Shown piece after piece: positions 23,405 to 30,897 of a stretch of 33,926 nucleotides of DNA. The notes under the pieces are model-generated. The model did no database searches, had not been told where the DNA came from, and saw nothing but the letters and a program-made list of their open reading frames with translations. Both the position numbers and the translations under genes were made by a program. The DNA is from an uncultured Paraprevotella sp. (lineage in GTDB: Bacteria > Bacteroidota > Bacteroidia > Bacteroidales > Bacteroidaceae): NCBI GenBank assembly GCA_944321525.1, contig CALULQ010000038.1, positions 1-33,926 of the forward strand. Reading direction: 5' to 3'. How positions within the stretch are numbered: position 1 is the first letter of the stretch; each line of letters begins with the position of its first letter.

Positions 23405-24217
23405 TTATATCGTATAAAGTATGTTGGCGGACAGGTAGAAACTCAGTTCGCAGAGCAGGAACAAGGCCCCGCAGCAGTCGCCCGTGTAGCCTTGGAGCCG
23501 CCGCCCCATCCACCGGGCCAGCAGCAGCTCCACCACCGGTGGCACGGCGAAGGCCCAGAACGGGAAGAACAGCGGATGGGCCCCCAGCCACCAGAGGCAG
23601 GGCAAGAGGGCCACGGCGCAGCGCACGGCGTGGAGCGCCGTGCCGCGGACGTCCCATGTGCTGTAGACCACCCCCGATTTGGCTTCTGAAGCCGTGCGGG
23701 CGTAGGGCAGCTGGCGGATGATGAAGCTGGCGCACGACTTGCCGTAGACGTCGGCTGCCAGGATGGCGGCCGGGGCGACGGGTGCGGGCAGTGTGGCCAT
23801 GAGCGTCACGAGCAGTCCCGTGTGGAGCACCAGCCCCAGCACGCCATAGGTGCCGATGTGGGAGTCCTTCATGATGGCGAGGGTGCGGGCGCGGTCGGTG
23901 CCGCCGCCGAATCCGTCGCAAAAGTCGGCCAGCCCGTCCTCGTGGAGGGCGCCGGTGAGGCACAGCCGTGCCCCCACGGCCAGCAAGGCGGCCGCCAAGG
24001 GAGGAACATGGCCCGTGATGAGCCAGAAGACCAAGGCCGCCGTGCCGCCCGTGAGCCATCCCACGAACGGCCAATAGTCCACCACATGGCGGAAGCACGC
24101 GGCGTCCACCTGCCTGACGCGCCAGAAGGGCAGCCGGGTGAAGAACATCAGGGCGGCCCACACGCAGTCGGCCGCAGCGGCAGGCCGGGAGTCAGAAGTA
24201 TTTGGTGATGTGTGCAT
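23405..24217 (-). CDS. cobS: Adenosylcobinamide-GDP ribazoletransferase (cobalamin synthase)
   Basis: This 270-residue polytopic membrane protein joins adenosylcobinamide-GDP to alpha-ribazole (phosphate), the last assembly step of the nucleotide loop. Diagnostic features are FFTRLPFWR near the N-terminus and the metal-binding acidic motif GALHEDGLADFCDGFGGG (91-108 or so) followed by RTLAIMKDSHIGTYGVLGL. The conserved GRRLQGYTGDCCGAL lies near the C-terminus. Hydrophobic helices alternate through the rest. ATG 24217 is preferred over a TTG two codons upstream. The start overlaps the 3' end of cobT by 26 bases, and the stop is 2 bases before cobC. Confidence 0.95.
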   Translation of the reverse strand: MHTSPNTSDSRPAAAADCVWAALMFFTRLPFWRVRQVDAACFRHVVDYWPFVGWLTGGTAALVFWLITGHVPPLAAALLAVGARLCLTGALHEDGLADFCDGFGGGTDRARTLAIMKDSHIGTYGVLGLVLHTGLLVTLMATLPAPVAPAAILAADVYGKSCASFIIRQLPYARTASEAKSGVVYSTWDVRGTALHAVRCAVALLPCLWWLGAHPLFFPFWAFAVPPVVELLLARWMGRRLQGYTGDCCGALFLLCELSFYLSANILYTI

Positions 24218-25265
24218 TATCAAAGTTGTTCATTTCGTTCATCATGCGCACGGCGGACTCCAAGAGGGGATAGGCACAAAGGGCGCCCGTGCCCTCACCC
24301 AGCCGGAGCCCCAGCCGGAGCAGTCCGCGCGCGTGCAGCGATTCCAGCATCAGCCGATGGCCCGCCTCGTCGCCTTCGTGGCAGAAAATGGCATAGTGGA
24401 GCACGTCGGGGTACAGGCGGGCGGCCATGAGCATGCAGGCCGTCATGATGAAGCCGTCCACCAGGATGGCCATCCGCAGCTCGGCGGCACGGAGCATGGC
24501 GCCCACGGCCGCCACCATCTCGAAGCCCCCGAAATGGCTGAGGGCCAGGGCGGCGGCCTCTGTGCCGAACGCTCCCGCACGTGGCAGCCCGGGGTGGTCG
24601 GCGCGGAAGCGGTCCACGGACTGTGCCAGCACGTCGAGCTTGTGCCGCACGCCCGCGTTGTCCAGTCCGGCCCCGGCGCCCACGCAGCGTTCCAACGGGA
24701 TGCCGGCCAGCAGGTGCATCCACACGGACGAAGGCGACGTGTTGCCGATGCCCATTTCTCCTACGCAGAGCACGTTGCAGCCCTCGCGGTGGCAGTCGTC
24801 GGCCATCTGTGCGCCCGTCTCGAGGCAACGGTCGGCTTCGTCGGGCGTCATGGCGGCCTCGTGGAGGAAGTCGCGCGTGCCGCGCGCCACCTTCCGGTCG
24901 ATGATGCCGGGCACGTCGCTCAGGTCGTAGTCCACGCCCATGTCCACAAGCAGCAGCTTGAAACCGTGCTGGCGGCAGAACATGTTCACGCCTCCGCCTC
25001 CGCGGCTGAAGTTGATCATCTGTTGCCACGTGATTTCGCGCGGCGAGACGCTCACGCCCTCGCGCTCGATGCCATGGTCGGCCCCGAAGAGCAGGTGGCA
25101 CGGGTGGCGGAGCGCGGGTGCGGTGGTCTGCTGCATCAGCGCCAGCTGCAGGGCCAGCTCTTCCAGCCTGCCCAGCGAGCCTTTCGGCTTGTTCAGGTTG
25201 TCTATCTTGTCTTGTATGGCGGGGCGCAGGGCCTCGTCGGGTGCGGTGATGTGGAATGTTTTCAT
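24192..25265 (-). CDS. cobT: Nicotinate-nucleotide--dimethylbenzimidazole phosphoribosyltransferase
   Basis: This 357-residue enzyme transfers ribose phosphate from nicotinate mononucleotide to the lower-ligand base, giving alpha-ribazole phosphate. Motifs seen: LNKPKGSLGRLEELA (24-38), LFGADHGIEREGVSVSP, INFSRGGGGVNMF, EMGIGNTSPSS, VGAGAGLDNAG and the C-terminal LRLGEGTGA with the catalytic glutamate at E324. The length equals the Salmonella enzyme. Which base it uses cannot be read from the sequence; anaerobic gut Bacteroidales often use purines or other benzimidazoles. It starts 3 bases after cobU and overlaps cobS by 26 bases. Confidence 0.96.
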   Translation of the reverse strand: MKTFHITAPDEALRPAIQDKIDNLNKPKGSLGRLEELALQLALMQQTTAPALRHPCHLLFGADHGIEREGVSVSPREITWQQMINFSRGGGGVNMFCRQHGFKLLLVDMGVDYDLSDVPGIIDRKVARGTRDFLHEAAMTPDEADRCLETGAQMADDCHREGCNVLCVGEMGIGNTSPSSVWMHLLAGIPLERCVGAGAGLDNAGVRHKLDVLAQSVDRFRADHPGLPRAGAFGTEAAALALSHFGGFEMVAAVGAMLRAAELRMAILVDGFIMTACMLMAARLYPDVLHYAIFCHEGDEAGHRLMLESLHARGLLRLGLRLGEGTGALCAYPLLESAVRMMNEMNNFDNAHITKYF

Positions 25266-25268
25266 GCT

Positions 25269-25847
25269 CTATTTGATTTTGAGGGGGATGCCGCTCACCA
25301 TGAGGTAGACCTCGTCGGCCTGTGCGGCCACGAACTGGTTGGTCCAGCCCAGCAGGTCGGTGAACCGGCGCTGCACTTCGTTGGGCGACACGCCGCCCAT
25401 CCCTATTTCATTGGTCACGAAGATGAACGTGGCGTCTTGCGCCGTGAAGCGCAGGAATTCCTGCCGGATGGCCTGCAACGTGTCTTCCACCTGGCGTATG
25501 CCCATGCGGGCCTGGCGGCTTTCCACGGTGTCGGCGGCCGTTGCCGTTTCCGGTTCGGCCTGCGGCTGGTAGTCGAAGAAGAAGTTGGTGGCCCAAAGCG
25601 TCACGCAGTCCACCAGCACGGTGCGCCCCTCCAGCCGGTGGCGGCTGAGCCATTTCTCCTCCTCGATGTTGGTCCATTGCGGTCCGCGCCGCTCGCGGTG
25701 GATGGCCACGCGCTGGCGGAACTCTTCGTCCCAGATGCGCGCGGTGGCCAGATAGACCGGCCGGTCGGACAAGCCGAGGGCCAGATTTTCGGCATAGACG
25801 CTCTTGCCCGAGCGTTCGCCTCCTGTAATCAGGATGATTTTCTTCAT
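25269..25847 (-). CDS. cobU: Adenosylcobinamide kinase / adenosylcobinamide-phosphate guanylyltransferase
   Basis: This 192-residue bifunctional enzyme phosphorylates adenosylcobinamide and then transfers GMP from GTP. The P-loop GGERSGKS is at 9-16, and the histidine that is guanylylated in CobU corresponds to H50 in AIHRERRGPQW. The VDCVTLWATN and VTNEIGMGGVSPNEVQRRFTDLLGWTNQFVA motifs are typical. It is the first gene of cobU-cobT-cobS-cobC, all separated by 5 bases or fewer or overlapping. A -7 box ends only 4 bases before the ATG, which suggests a leaderless message and rules out a riboswitch between that promoter and the gene. Confidence 0.96.
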   Translation of the reverse strand: MKKIILITGGERSGKSVYAENLALGLSDRPVYLATARIWDEEFRQRVAIHRERRGPQWTNIEEEKWLSRHRLEGRTVLVDCVTLWATNFFFDYQPQAEPETATAADTVESRQARMGIRQVEDTLQAIRQEFLRFTAQDATFIFVTNEIGMGGVSPNEVQRRFTDLLGWTNQFVAAQADEVYLMVSGIPLKIK

Positions 25848-25851
25848 TCTG

Positions 25852-25859
25852 CAAACTTA
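25852..25859 (-). promoter_or_regulatory. -7 box (TAAGTTTG) of the cobUTSC operon
   Basis: The minus strand reads CGTAAGTTTGCAGAATG: the box ends 4 bases before the cobU start codon. If this is the promoter, transcription would begin at or next to the ATG. No TTTG was seen at -33. Confidence 0.55.
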
Positions 25860-26212
25860 CGAAAAACTCTTGAATTTCGGGCGGGGAGAGAGGGGAAAAA
25901 CATGGACGGGCGGGCGGAAAAGAATTTGTGGGCGCTTACTGCCGTGGCGGTTGTTGGCTTGAATGCCTTTTGCAGCGCGTGGGAATCGCGGCCGGCATCC
26001 GGAAGCGGTGGCAGGGCCCGGGCAGTGCAGAGCGGTGCGCGCGTGGCAAGGAGCTTATTCCGTCGTGTGCGGGCGTGTAAAGAAGTATTCAACCCGTAAA
26101 AGGTATGCGCGCCCTGCTTGTGCTGCGTGCCGATGCCCTTGTGACGGCGTTCGGGCCGGAGGCGTCCGGCATACGTGCGTCGGCGGTTCGTCCGTGCCCG
26201 ATGGCCCGCGGC

Positions 26213-26314
26213 GTCGTGCGGGGGCCGCCGGCGTACTTTGCGGAGAGTACTTGAGTACTCTGCGGCAAGTACTCGAGTACTTTCCGCAAAGTACAATCCG
26301 GGAGTCCGCAAGGC
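26213..26314 (+). repeat. Dispersed palindromic repeat, copy C (two 22-bp units)
   Basis: About 102 bp, same arm order as copy B: CCGGCGTACTTTGCGG on the left, GTACAATCCGGGAGTCCGC on the right. The core has AGTACTTGAGTACT and AGTACTCGAGTACT exactly 22 bases apart. It lies between the cobU promoter and the tyrA terminator. Confidence 0.9.
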
Positions 26315-26560
26315 GTTTGCCCGCCTGCTGCGCCGTGAGGGCCGGATACGAGGCCGTCGCGCCATCGCGGAAGGCTGCCTTTGGCCGCCATTCTTGTCGG
26401 GCCGCCGGTCCCATCGGGACTGGAGGAAAAATTCTTGCCGAATGTCCGTTCTTTTTATCATTGGAAGTCCGGCCTTCCAATGGCCGGGAGAAACCGTCGT
26501 CGAGGTCTTGTGTCCGAAGCGTGGGGTGTCGCGAAGTTTCGGGGCGTGTTCCTGCGGGCA

Positions 26561-26600
26561 TGAAAAAGGGGGAATGCGACCATGGTGCGCATTCCCCCTT
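26561..26600 (-). terminator. Intrinsic terminator of the aromatic amino acid operon
   Basis: On the minus strand AAGGGGGAATGCG pairs with CGCATTCCCCCTT (26588-26600 with 26566-26578) around a 9-base loop. Five T in all follow the last C. It is 23 bases past the tyrA stop. Confidence 0.88.
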
Positions 26601-26622
26601 GGGGCGGCGGTGTGCGTCCCGC

Positions 26623-27396
26623 CTATTTGATGTTCTCCCTGATGCGGGTCAGGTAGCGGTTCAGGGCCTCTTCGTCGCGTTCGTCGATGATGGCGATGAG
26701 GTCTTTCAGTTCTTGGCGGATGCGCTCCACGTGGTTTTTGGTGCGCGGGTTGAACAGGATTTCGCGCAAGAGGCAGTCGTCTTCGCTCAGCACGCCCTGG
26801 GCTATCTTCAGGTGGCGCTTGAAGGTGGTGCCGGGGGCGTCCTGGTGCTTCATCACGGCGGCGAACACGAAGGTGGAGACGAAGGGGATGCTCAGCGAGT
26901 AGGCCATGGTCTCGTCGTGTTCCTCGAAGGAATACTCACACACGTGGAGCCCCAGGCGGCTGTAGAGGTCGCGGAAGAAGATGCGCCCCATGTAGTCGCC
27001 TTCGTTGATGACGATGGCGTTCTCGTGGTTCAGGCTTCCCAGGTTGGCGAAGGTGGGGCCGAACATGGGGTGCGTGCTCACGTAGCGCATGCCCGTTGAT
27101 TCGTAGAACTCCTTGAAGCCCGTCTTCACCGAGGATATGTCGCTCAGGATGCAGCCCTGCGGCAGGCGGGGAATCACCTGGCGGAACACGTCGAGCGTGT
27201 ATTTCAGCGTGACGGCGTTGATGACCAGCTCGGGCTGGAAGGCGTCGATCTCGTCCATCGAGGTGAAGCGCTGCGTGTTGTACATGAAGCGCAGGCGCTT
27301 GGCGTCGATGTCGTACACCGCGGTTTCGTGATCGAAACTGAGCAGGTCGACGAAGAAGGCGCCCATTTTCCCGGCTCCCAATATCAGAATTTTCAT
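26623..27396 (-). CDS. tyrA: Prephenate dehydrogenase TyrA
   Basis: This 257-residue enzyme oxidatively decarboxylates prephenate to 4-hydroxyphenylpyruvate using NAD(P)+. The Rossmann motif GAGKMG is at 7-12. Other family features are SDISSVKTGF near 95-104, THPMFGPT with the active-site histidine, and an alpha-helical dimerisation domain with EEHDETMAYSLSIPFVSTFV. There is no chorismate mutase or ACT domain; the mutase is fused to the DAHP synthase upstream, and feedback control may be mainly at the attenuator and PheA. It is the last gene of the operon, 12 bases after aroA/aroQ. Confidence 0.93.
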   Translation of the reverse strand: MKILILGAGKMGAFFVDLLSFDHETAVYDIDAKRLRFMYNTQRFTSMDEIDAFQPELVINAVTLKYTLDVFRQVIPRLPQGCILSDISSVKTGFKEFYESTGMRYVSTHPMFGPTFANLGSLNHENAIVINEGDYMGRIFFRDLYSRLGLHVCEYSFEEHDETMAYSLSIPFVSTFVFAAVMKHQDAPGTTFKRHLKIAQGVLSEDDCLLREILFNPRTKNHVERIRQELKDLIAIIDERDEEALNRYLTRIRENIK

Positions 27397-27408
27397 GTCG
27401 GTGCGGCT

Positions 27409-28482
27409 TTACTTGTTGATCAGTTCCATTTGTTGCCTCACGCTTTCCTCGTGGATGGCCTCGAACACTTTCTTCACGAACTCCGCGTCCATGCCGCACA
27501 GGGCGCCTTGAGCCCCGCGTTTGTCGAGGATTTCCGAATAGCGCCCAGTCTGCACCACGGCCATGTCGTGCTCCTTCTTGTACATGGCGATTTCGCGGCT
27601 GATGCGCATGCGGCGGGTCAGCAGTTCCATCAGGTCGTTGTCCAGCGTGTCAATCTGCTTGCGCAGGGCCGAGAGGCTCTCGGTGAGTTCCACGTTCTCG
27701 CGGATGACAATTCGGTCGAGGATGAAGTCGAGCACTTCGGGCAGCACTTGTTGTTTGGCGTCACTCCATGCGCGGTCGGGGTCGCAGTGGCTTTCCACGA
27801 TGAGGCCGCGGAAGCCCATGTCCATGGCCTGCTGGCAGAGCGGGGCGATGAGGTCGCGGCGGCCGCCGATGTGGCTCGGGTCGCAGATGATGGGCAGGTT
27901 GGGGTAGCGGCGCTGCAGCTCTATGGGGATGTGCCACATCGGGGCGTTGCGGTAGATTTTCTGGTCGATGCTCGAGAAGCCGCGGTGGATGGCTCCCAGG
28001 CGGGTGACGCCGGCGCCGTTGATGCGTTCCAGCGCTCCGACCCACAGCTCGATGTCGGGGTTCACGGGGTTCTTGACCAGCACGGGGATGTCCACTCCCT
28101 TCAGCGCGTCGGCCAGTTCCTGCATGGCGAAGGGGTTGGCCGAGGTGCGGGCGCCCACCCAGAGGATGTCGATGCCCGCTTTCAGGCTGGCTTCAACATG
28201 TTTGGGCATGGCCACTTCGGTGGAGACGAGCATGCCGGTCTCCTCCTTCACGCGCTGCAGCCAAGGCAGTGCCGCCTCGCCCATGCCTTCGAAGCCGCCC
28301 GGTTTGGTGCGGGGCTTCCACACGCCGGCGCGGAAGAGCTTGCAGCCGCGGTTGGCCAGCTGGCGGGCGGTGTTCATCACTTGTTCCTCGGTTTCGGCGC
28401 TGCAAGGGCCGGCGATGACGAGGGGTCGCTTGTTTTCGTCCACACCCGGGATGTTCAGGGGGGTCAGTCGTAAGTCGTCCAT
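27409..28482 (-). CDS. Bifunctional DAHP synthase / chorismate mutase
   Basis: This 357-residue fusion makes 3-deoxy-D-arabino-heptulosonate-7-phosphate from PEP and erythrose-4-phosphate and also converts chorismate to prephenate. The N-terminal DAHP synthase of the type I-beta/KDO8P group shows IAGPCSAE (23-30), FRAGVWKPRTKPGGFEG, STEVAMPKHV, GARTSANPF, LVKNPVNP, HRGF and ICDPSHIGGRR. The C-terminal AroQ-type chorismate mutase starts near residue 265 with LRKQIDTLDNDLMELLTRRMRISREIAMYKKEH and ends at QQMELINK. The fusion places the first step of the pathway and the entry to the Phe/Tyr branch in one protein, as known in Bacteroidota. The gene lies 60 bases after the aminotransferase. Confidence 0.94.
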   Translation of the reverse strand: MDDLRLTPLNIPGVDENKRPLVIAGPCSAETEEQVMNTARQLANRGCKLFRAGVWKPRTKPGGFEGMGEAALPWLQRVKEETGMLVSTEVAMPKHVEASLKAGIDILWVGARTSANPFAMQELADALKGVDIPVLVKNPVNPDIELWVGALERINGAGVTRLGAIHRGFSSIDQKIYRNAPMWHIPIELQRRYPNLPIICDPSHIGGRRDLIAPLCQQAMDMGFRGLIVESHCDPDRAWSDAKQQVLPEVLDFILDRIVIRENVELTESLSALRKQIDTLDNDLMELLTRRMRISREIAMYKKEHDMAVVQTGRYSEILDKRGAQGALCGMDAEFVKKVFEAIHEESVRQQMELINK

Positions 28483-28542
28483 ATCGTTTGTCTTTTTCTT
28501 GAATGATATATTGCATTGGTCGTAATGGCTCGCGTCTTTCCT

Positions 28543-29730
28543 CTACTGGAATACGGCGCGGATGCGCTCCAGCGCTTCGGCCAGTTTCTCTTTCTTTGCG
28601 CAGAGCGAGATGCGGATGTAGCGCTTCCCGTTGCTGCCGAAGATGAAGCCCGGGGTGATGAAGACGCGGGCTTCGTGCAGCACCCGTTCCGTCAGCGTCT
28701 CCACGTCGGCATAGCTGTCGGGGATGCGGCCCCAGAGGAACATGCCCACCTGCGAAGGGTCGAAGGTGCAGCCCAGCGTGCGCATGATTTCCTCGGCCAG
28801 GGCGCGCCGCTCGGCGTAGACATGCACGTTGGCTTCCTCGTGCCATTGCGCGTCGTTCCGGTAAGCGGCCGCGGCGGCCAGTTGCATGGGGCGGAAGGTG
28901 CCGGAGTCGATGTTGCTCTTCACCTTCAGAATCCATTTCACGAACTCCGCGTTGGTGGCCAGCATGCCCACGCGCCATCCCGGCATGTTGTGGCTCTTGC
29001 TCATGGAGTTGAACTCGATGCAGCAGCTTTTGGCGCCGGGCACCTGCAGCAGGCTCAGCCGGTCGTGGTTCAGGATGAAGCTGTAGGGGTTGTCGTTCAC
29101 GACCACGATGTTGTGGCGCTGGGCGAAGTCCACGAGCTTTTCATACGTCTCGCGCCGGGCGTTGGCGCCGGTGGGCATGTTGGGATAGTTGGTCCACATG
29201 ATTTTCACGCCCGTCAGGTCCGTCTTTTCCAAGGCTTCGAAGTCCGGCTGCCACCCGTTTTCAGGAAGCAGGTCGTAGTAGGTGATTTCTTGCCCGAGTA
29301 GTTTGCTGAGCGAAGTGTAGGTCGGATAGCCCGGATTGGGCACCAACACGCGGTCGCCCGGATTGGCCAGCGCCAGGGTGACATGCAGGATGCCTTCTTT
29401 GGAACCGATGAGGGGCTGGATTTCGCTTTCGGAATTCAGGTCCACGCCGTACCAGCGTTTGTAGAAGTCGGCCATGGCGCGCCGCAGTTCCGGGATGCCC
29501 ACTGTGGGCTGGTAACCGTGCGCGTCGGCTTTCCGTGCTTCTTGGCAGAGCGTTTCTATGGTCTGGGGCGATGGCGGCATGTCCGGGCTGCCGATGGCCA
29601 GACTGATGACATTTTTTCCTTCGGCGTTCATCCGTGCCACTTCTTTCAGTTTCACCGAGAAATAGTATTCTTGTACGGAGGCCAGCCGCTCGGCGGGCCG
29701 TATGTTCGGATTAAATAGTTTGTCTTCCAT
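28543..29730 (-). CDS. Class I PLP aminotransferase of the Phe/Tyr operon
   Basis: This 395-residue fold-type I aminotransferase has the PLP lysine K245 in FNSMSKSHNMPGWRVGM. It also shows LAIGSPDMPPSP (44-55), GYQPTVGIPELRRA, NPGYPTY, NDNPYSF with the cofactor-binding Asp/Tyr, and a C-terminal RISLC arginine. It is close in form to LL-diaminopimelate and aspartate/aromatic aminotransferases. Placement between pheA and the DAHP synthase gene makes the last transamination to phenylalanine and tyrosine the most likely job, but that is inferred from context. Its first 20 bases overlap the 3' end of pheA. Confidence 0.9.
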   Translation of the reverse strand: MEDKLFNPNIRPAERLASVQEYYFSVKLKEVARMNAEGKNVISLAIGSPDMPPSPQTIETLCQEARKADAHGYQPTVGIPELRRAMADFYKRWYGVDLNSESEIQPLIGSKEGILHVTLALANPGDRVLVPNPGYPTYTSLSKLLGQEITYYDLLPENGWQPDFEALEKTDLTGVKIMWTNYPNMPTGANARRETYEKLVDFAQRHNIVVVNDNPYSFILNHDRLSLLQVPGAKSCCIEFNSMSKSHNMPGWRVGMLATNAEFVKWILKVKSNIDSGTFRPMQLAAAAAYRNDAQWHEEANVHVYAERRALAEEIMRTLGCTFDPSQVGMFLWGRIPDSYADVETLTERVLHEARVFITPGFIFGSNGKRYIRISLCAKKEKLAEALERIRAVFQ

Positions 29731-30553
29731 CTTGGTACTCTCCTAATATTTTAAGTTCTTTGGTCAGCGGGGTGATGGCGTCGATGCTCTGCGAATAGCG
29801 GGTATAGTCGTCGAAAGCCAAGTCTACGTAGAACATGTACTGCCACTCTTTGCCCACGAACGGCAGGCTCTGGATTTTGGTCAGGTTCAGCTTGTAGAAC
29901 GAAAGGATGGATAACACCTGCGAGAGGGCGCCTTGCTCGTGAGGGAGCGTGAACACCAGACTGGCTTTGTTGGCTTTGCGGATGTCGCGCAGCAGGTTGG
30001 CGCGTTGGGGCTGGCAGAACACCAGGAAGCGGGTGAAGTTGTGTTTGTTGGTTTCGATGCCTTCTTCCAACACTTTCATGCCGTAGAGCGGAGCGGCGAA
30101 TTTGGAACAGATGGCGGCGTGGCCGTGGAGCTGTTCGCGGCTGATGGCTTCGGCGGCTCCGGCCGTGTCGTCGGCCTCCACCACTTTCAGCCGGGGGTGG
30201 TGGACCAGGAATTCGCGGCACTGCATGAGGGCCACGGGGTGGGAATTCACTTCCTTGAGGTCGTCCCAGTCGTCTTCCGGCAGGCAGAGCAGGCTGTGCG
30301 AGATGCGCAATTTGTGTTCCCCGATGATGCTCAGCCCGCTGTTGCGCAGCAGCTCGTAGTTGTGCAGCAGGCTGCCGGCGATGGTGTTCTCGATGGCCGC
30401 CATGCCGATGACGGTGCTGTCGTCCTTGACGGTGGCGAACACTTCCTCGAACGTGGAGCAGCAGATGAGTTCGATGTCCTCGTTTTCGAAGAAGTAGTGG
30501 GCCGCCATGTCGTGGTAAGACCCCTTGATACCTTGGATTGCGATACGTTTCAT
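29711..30553 (-). CDS. pheA: Prephenate dehydratase PheA
   Basis: This 280-residue enzyme converts prephenate to phenylpyruvate. The catalytic domain begins IAIQGIKGSYHDMAA, includes AAIENTIAGSLLHNYELL and has the TRF motif at 174-176 (NFTRFLVF). A C-terminal ACT domain (about 198-280, SLVFTLPHEQGALSQVLSILSFYKLNLTKIQSLP) should bind phenylalanine for feedback inhibition; the usual ESRP signature reads IQSLP here. No chorismate mutase is fused. It is the first structural gene of the operon, 24 bases after an attenuator terminator. Confidence 0.95.
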   Translation of the reverse strand: MKRIAIQGIKGSYHDMAAHYFFENEDIELICCSTFEEVFATVKDDSTVIGMAAIENTIAGSLLHNYELLRNSGLSIIGEHKLRISHSLLCLPEDDWDDLKEVNSHPVALMQCREFLVHHPRLKVVEADDTAGAAEAISREQLHGHAAICSKFAAPLYGMKVLEEGIETNKHNFTRFLVFCQPQRANLLRDIRKANKASLVFTLPHEQGALSQVLSILSFYKLNLTKIQSLPFVGKEWQYMFYVDLAFDDYTRYSQSIDAITPLTKELKILGEYQDGRQTI

Positions 30554-30576
30554 TCTTTTTGTTTTGTCGTTAGTGC

Positions 30577-30611
30577 AAAAAAAAGTCCCGCTCCTGTTGT
30601 GAAGCGGGACT
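30577..30611 (-). terminator. Attenuator terminator ahead of pheA
   Basis: On the minus strand AGTCCCGCT (30603-30611) pairs with AGCGGGACT (30584-30592) across a 10-base loop, followed by eight T (30577-30584, counting the pairing end). It sits between the leader peptide stop and pheA, so it must be read through for expression of the operon. Confidence 0.92.
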
Positions 30612-30671
30612 CCTATGCTGATTGAGTTAGTATAAATTCCTTATTGGTACACACACGACTTCCCGCTTCAC
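30599..30671 (-). promoter_or_regulatory. Antiterminator pairing in the pheA leader
   Basis: GTGAAGCGGGA (30661-30671, inside the leader reading frame) is perfectly complementary over 11 bp to TCCCGCTTCAC (30599-30609), the left arm of the terminator. The two structures are mutually exclusive. A small ACTTTA-GCCA-TAAAGT hairpin (30670-30685) precedes it and could pause polymerase. Confidence 0.88.
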
Positions 30672-30731
30672 TTTATGGCTAAAGTAAAAGTAAAAGAAGA
30701 AGTAAAAGTATGTATTGAACAATTCTCTCAT
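30627..30731 (-). CDS. Phe/Tyr-rich leader peptide of the pheA operon
   Basis: This 34-residue frame runs from ATG 30731 to TAA 30627. Residues 8-17 are YFYFFFYFYF, ten consecutive aromatic codons, with further Phe at 5 and Tyr at 34. It begins about 26 bases after a -7 box and ends 57 bases before the antitermination-linked T run. This is the layout of a classical amino-acid biosynthetic leader, as in E. coli pheL: ribosome stalling on uncharged Phe-tRNA or Tyr-tRNA would free the segment at 30661-30671 to block the terminator. The mixed Phe and Tyr content fits an operon with pheA, tyrA and DAHP synthase. The peptide itself probably has no other function. Confidence 0.92.
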   Translation of the reverse strand: MRELFNTYFYFFFYFYFSHKVKREVVCVPIRNLY

Positions 30732-30756
30732 TTTTTTGTTTCTTTTGAACACGTTG

Positions 30757-30787
30757 CAAATTTAGGTATTTTTTCATTTCCGGCCAA
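30757..30787 (-). promoter_or_regulatory. Promoter of the pheA operon
   Basis: On the minus strand TAAATTTG (30757-30764) is followed by CA. TTGG (30784-30787) lies 19 bases upstream, a partial match to TTTG. The leader ATG follows 25 bases after the -7 box. Confidence 0.7.
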
Positions 30788-30897
30788 CATTTCGCCGCCT
30801 TTTTTTGCCGCCGGATGAGAAATTGAGTGGAAATACCTGTTTTTGATTACGATTGGAAAGTGCGCGGGTGCTGCTCCGCGTCGTTCCGAAGCCTTCT

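Larger units (their letters stand above)
25848..26622. other. Intergenic region upstream of cobU, with repeat copy C
   Basis: No gene is supported in these 775 bases. They contain the cobU -7 box (25852-25859), repeat copy C (26213-26314) and the tyrA terminator (26561-26600). Open frames of 100-370 codons cross it on both strands but resemble nothing and are explained by high GC content. I looked for the cobalamin riboswitch B12 box on the minus strand and did not find it. Confidence 0.55.

Noticed and set aside
24138..26099. A 653-codon open frame antisense to cobS, cobT and cobU
   Set aside because: Its translation is rich in His, Val, Ala and Gly with no recognisable domain, and it is exactly opposite three well-defined enzymes. 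GC-rich coding DNA often leaves the opposite strand open.
25848..26560. Cobalamin riboswitch ahead of cobU
   Set aside because: I found no B12-box-like sequence on the minus strand and the apparent promoter is 4 bases from the start codon. A covariance-model scan would be decisive.
25963..27099. A 378-codon rightward open frame across repeat copy C into tyrA
   Set aside because: It crosses an intergenic repeat, a terminator and the antisense of tyrA, and resembles no protein.
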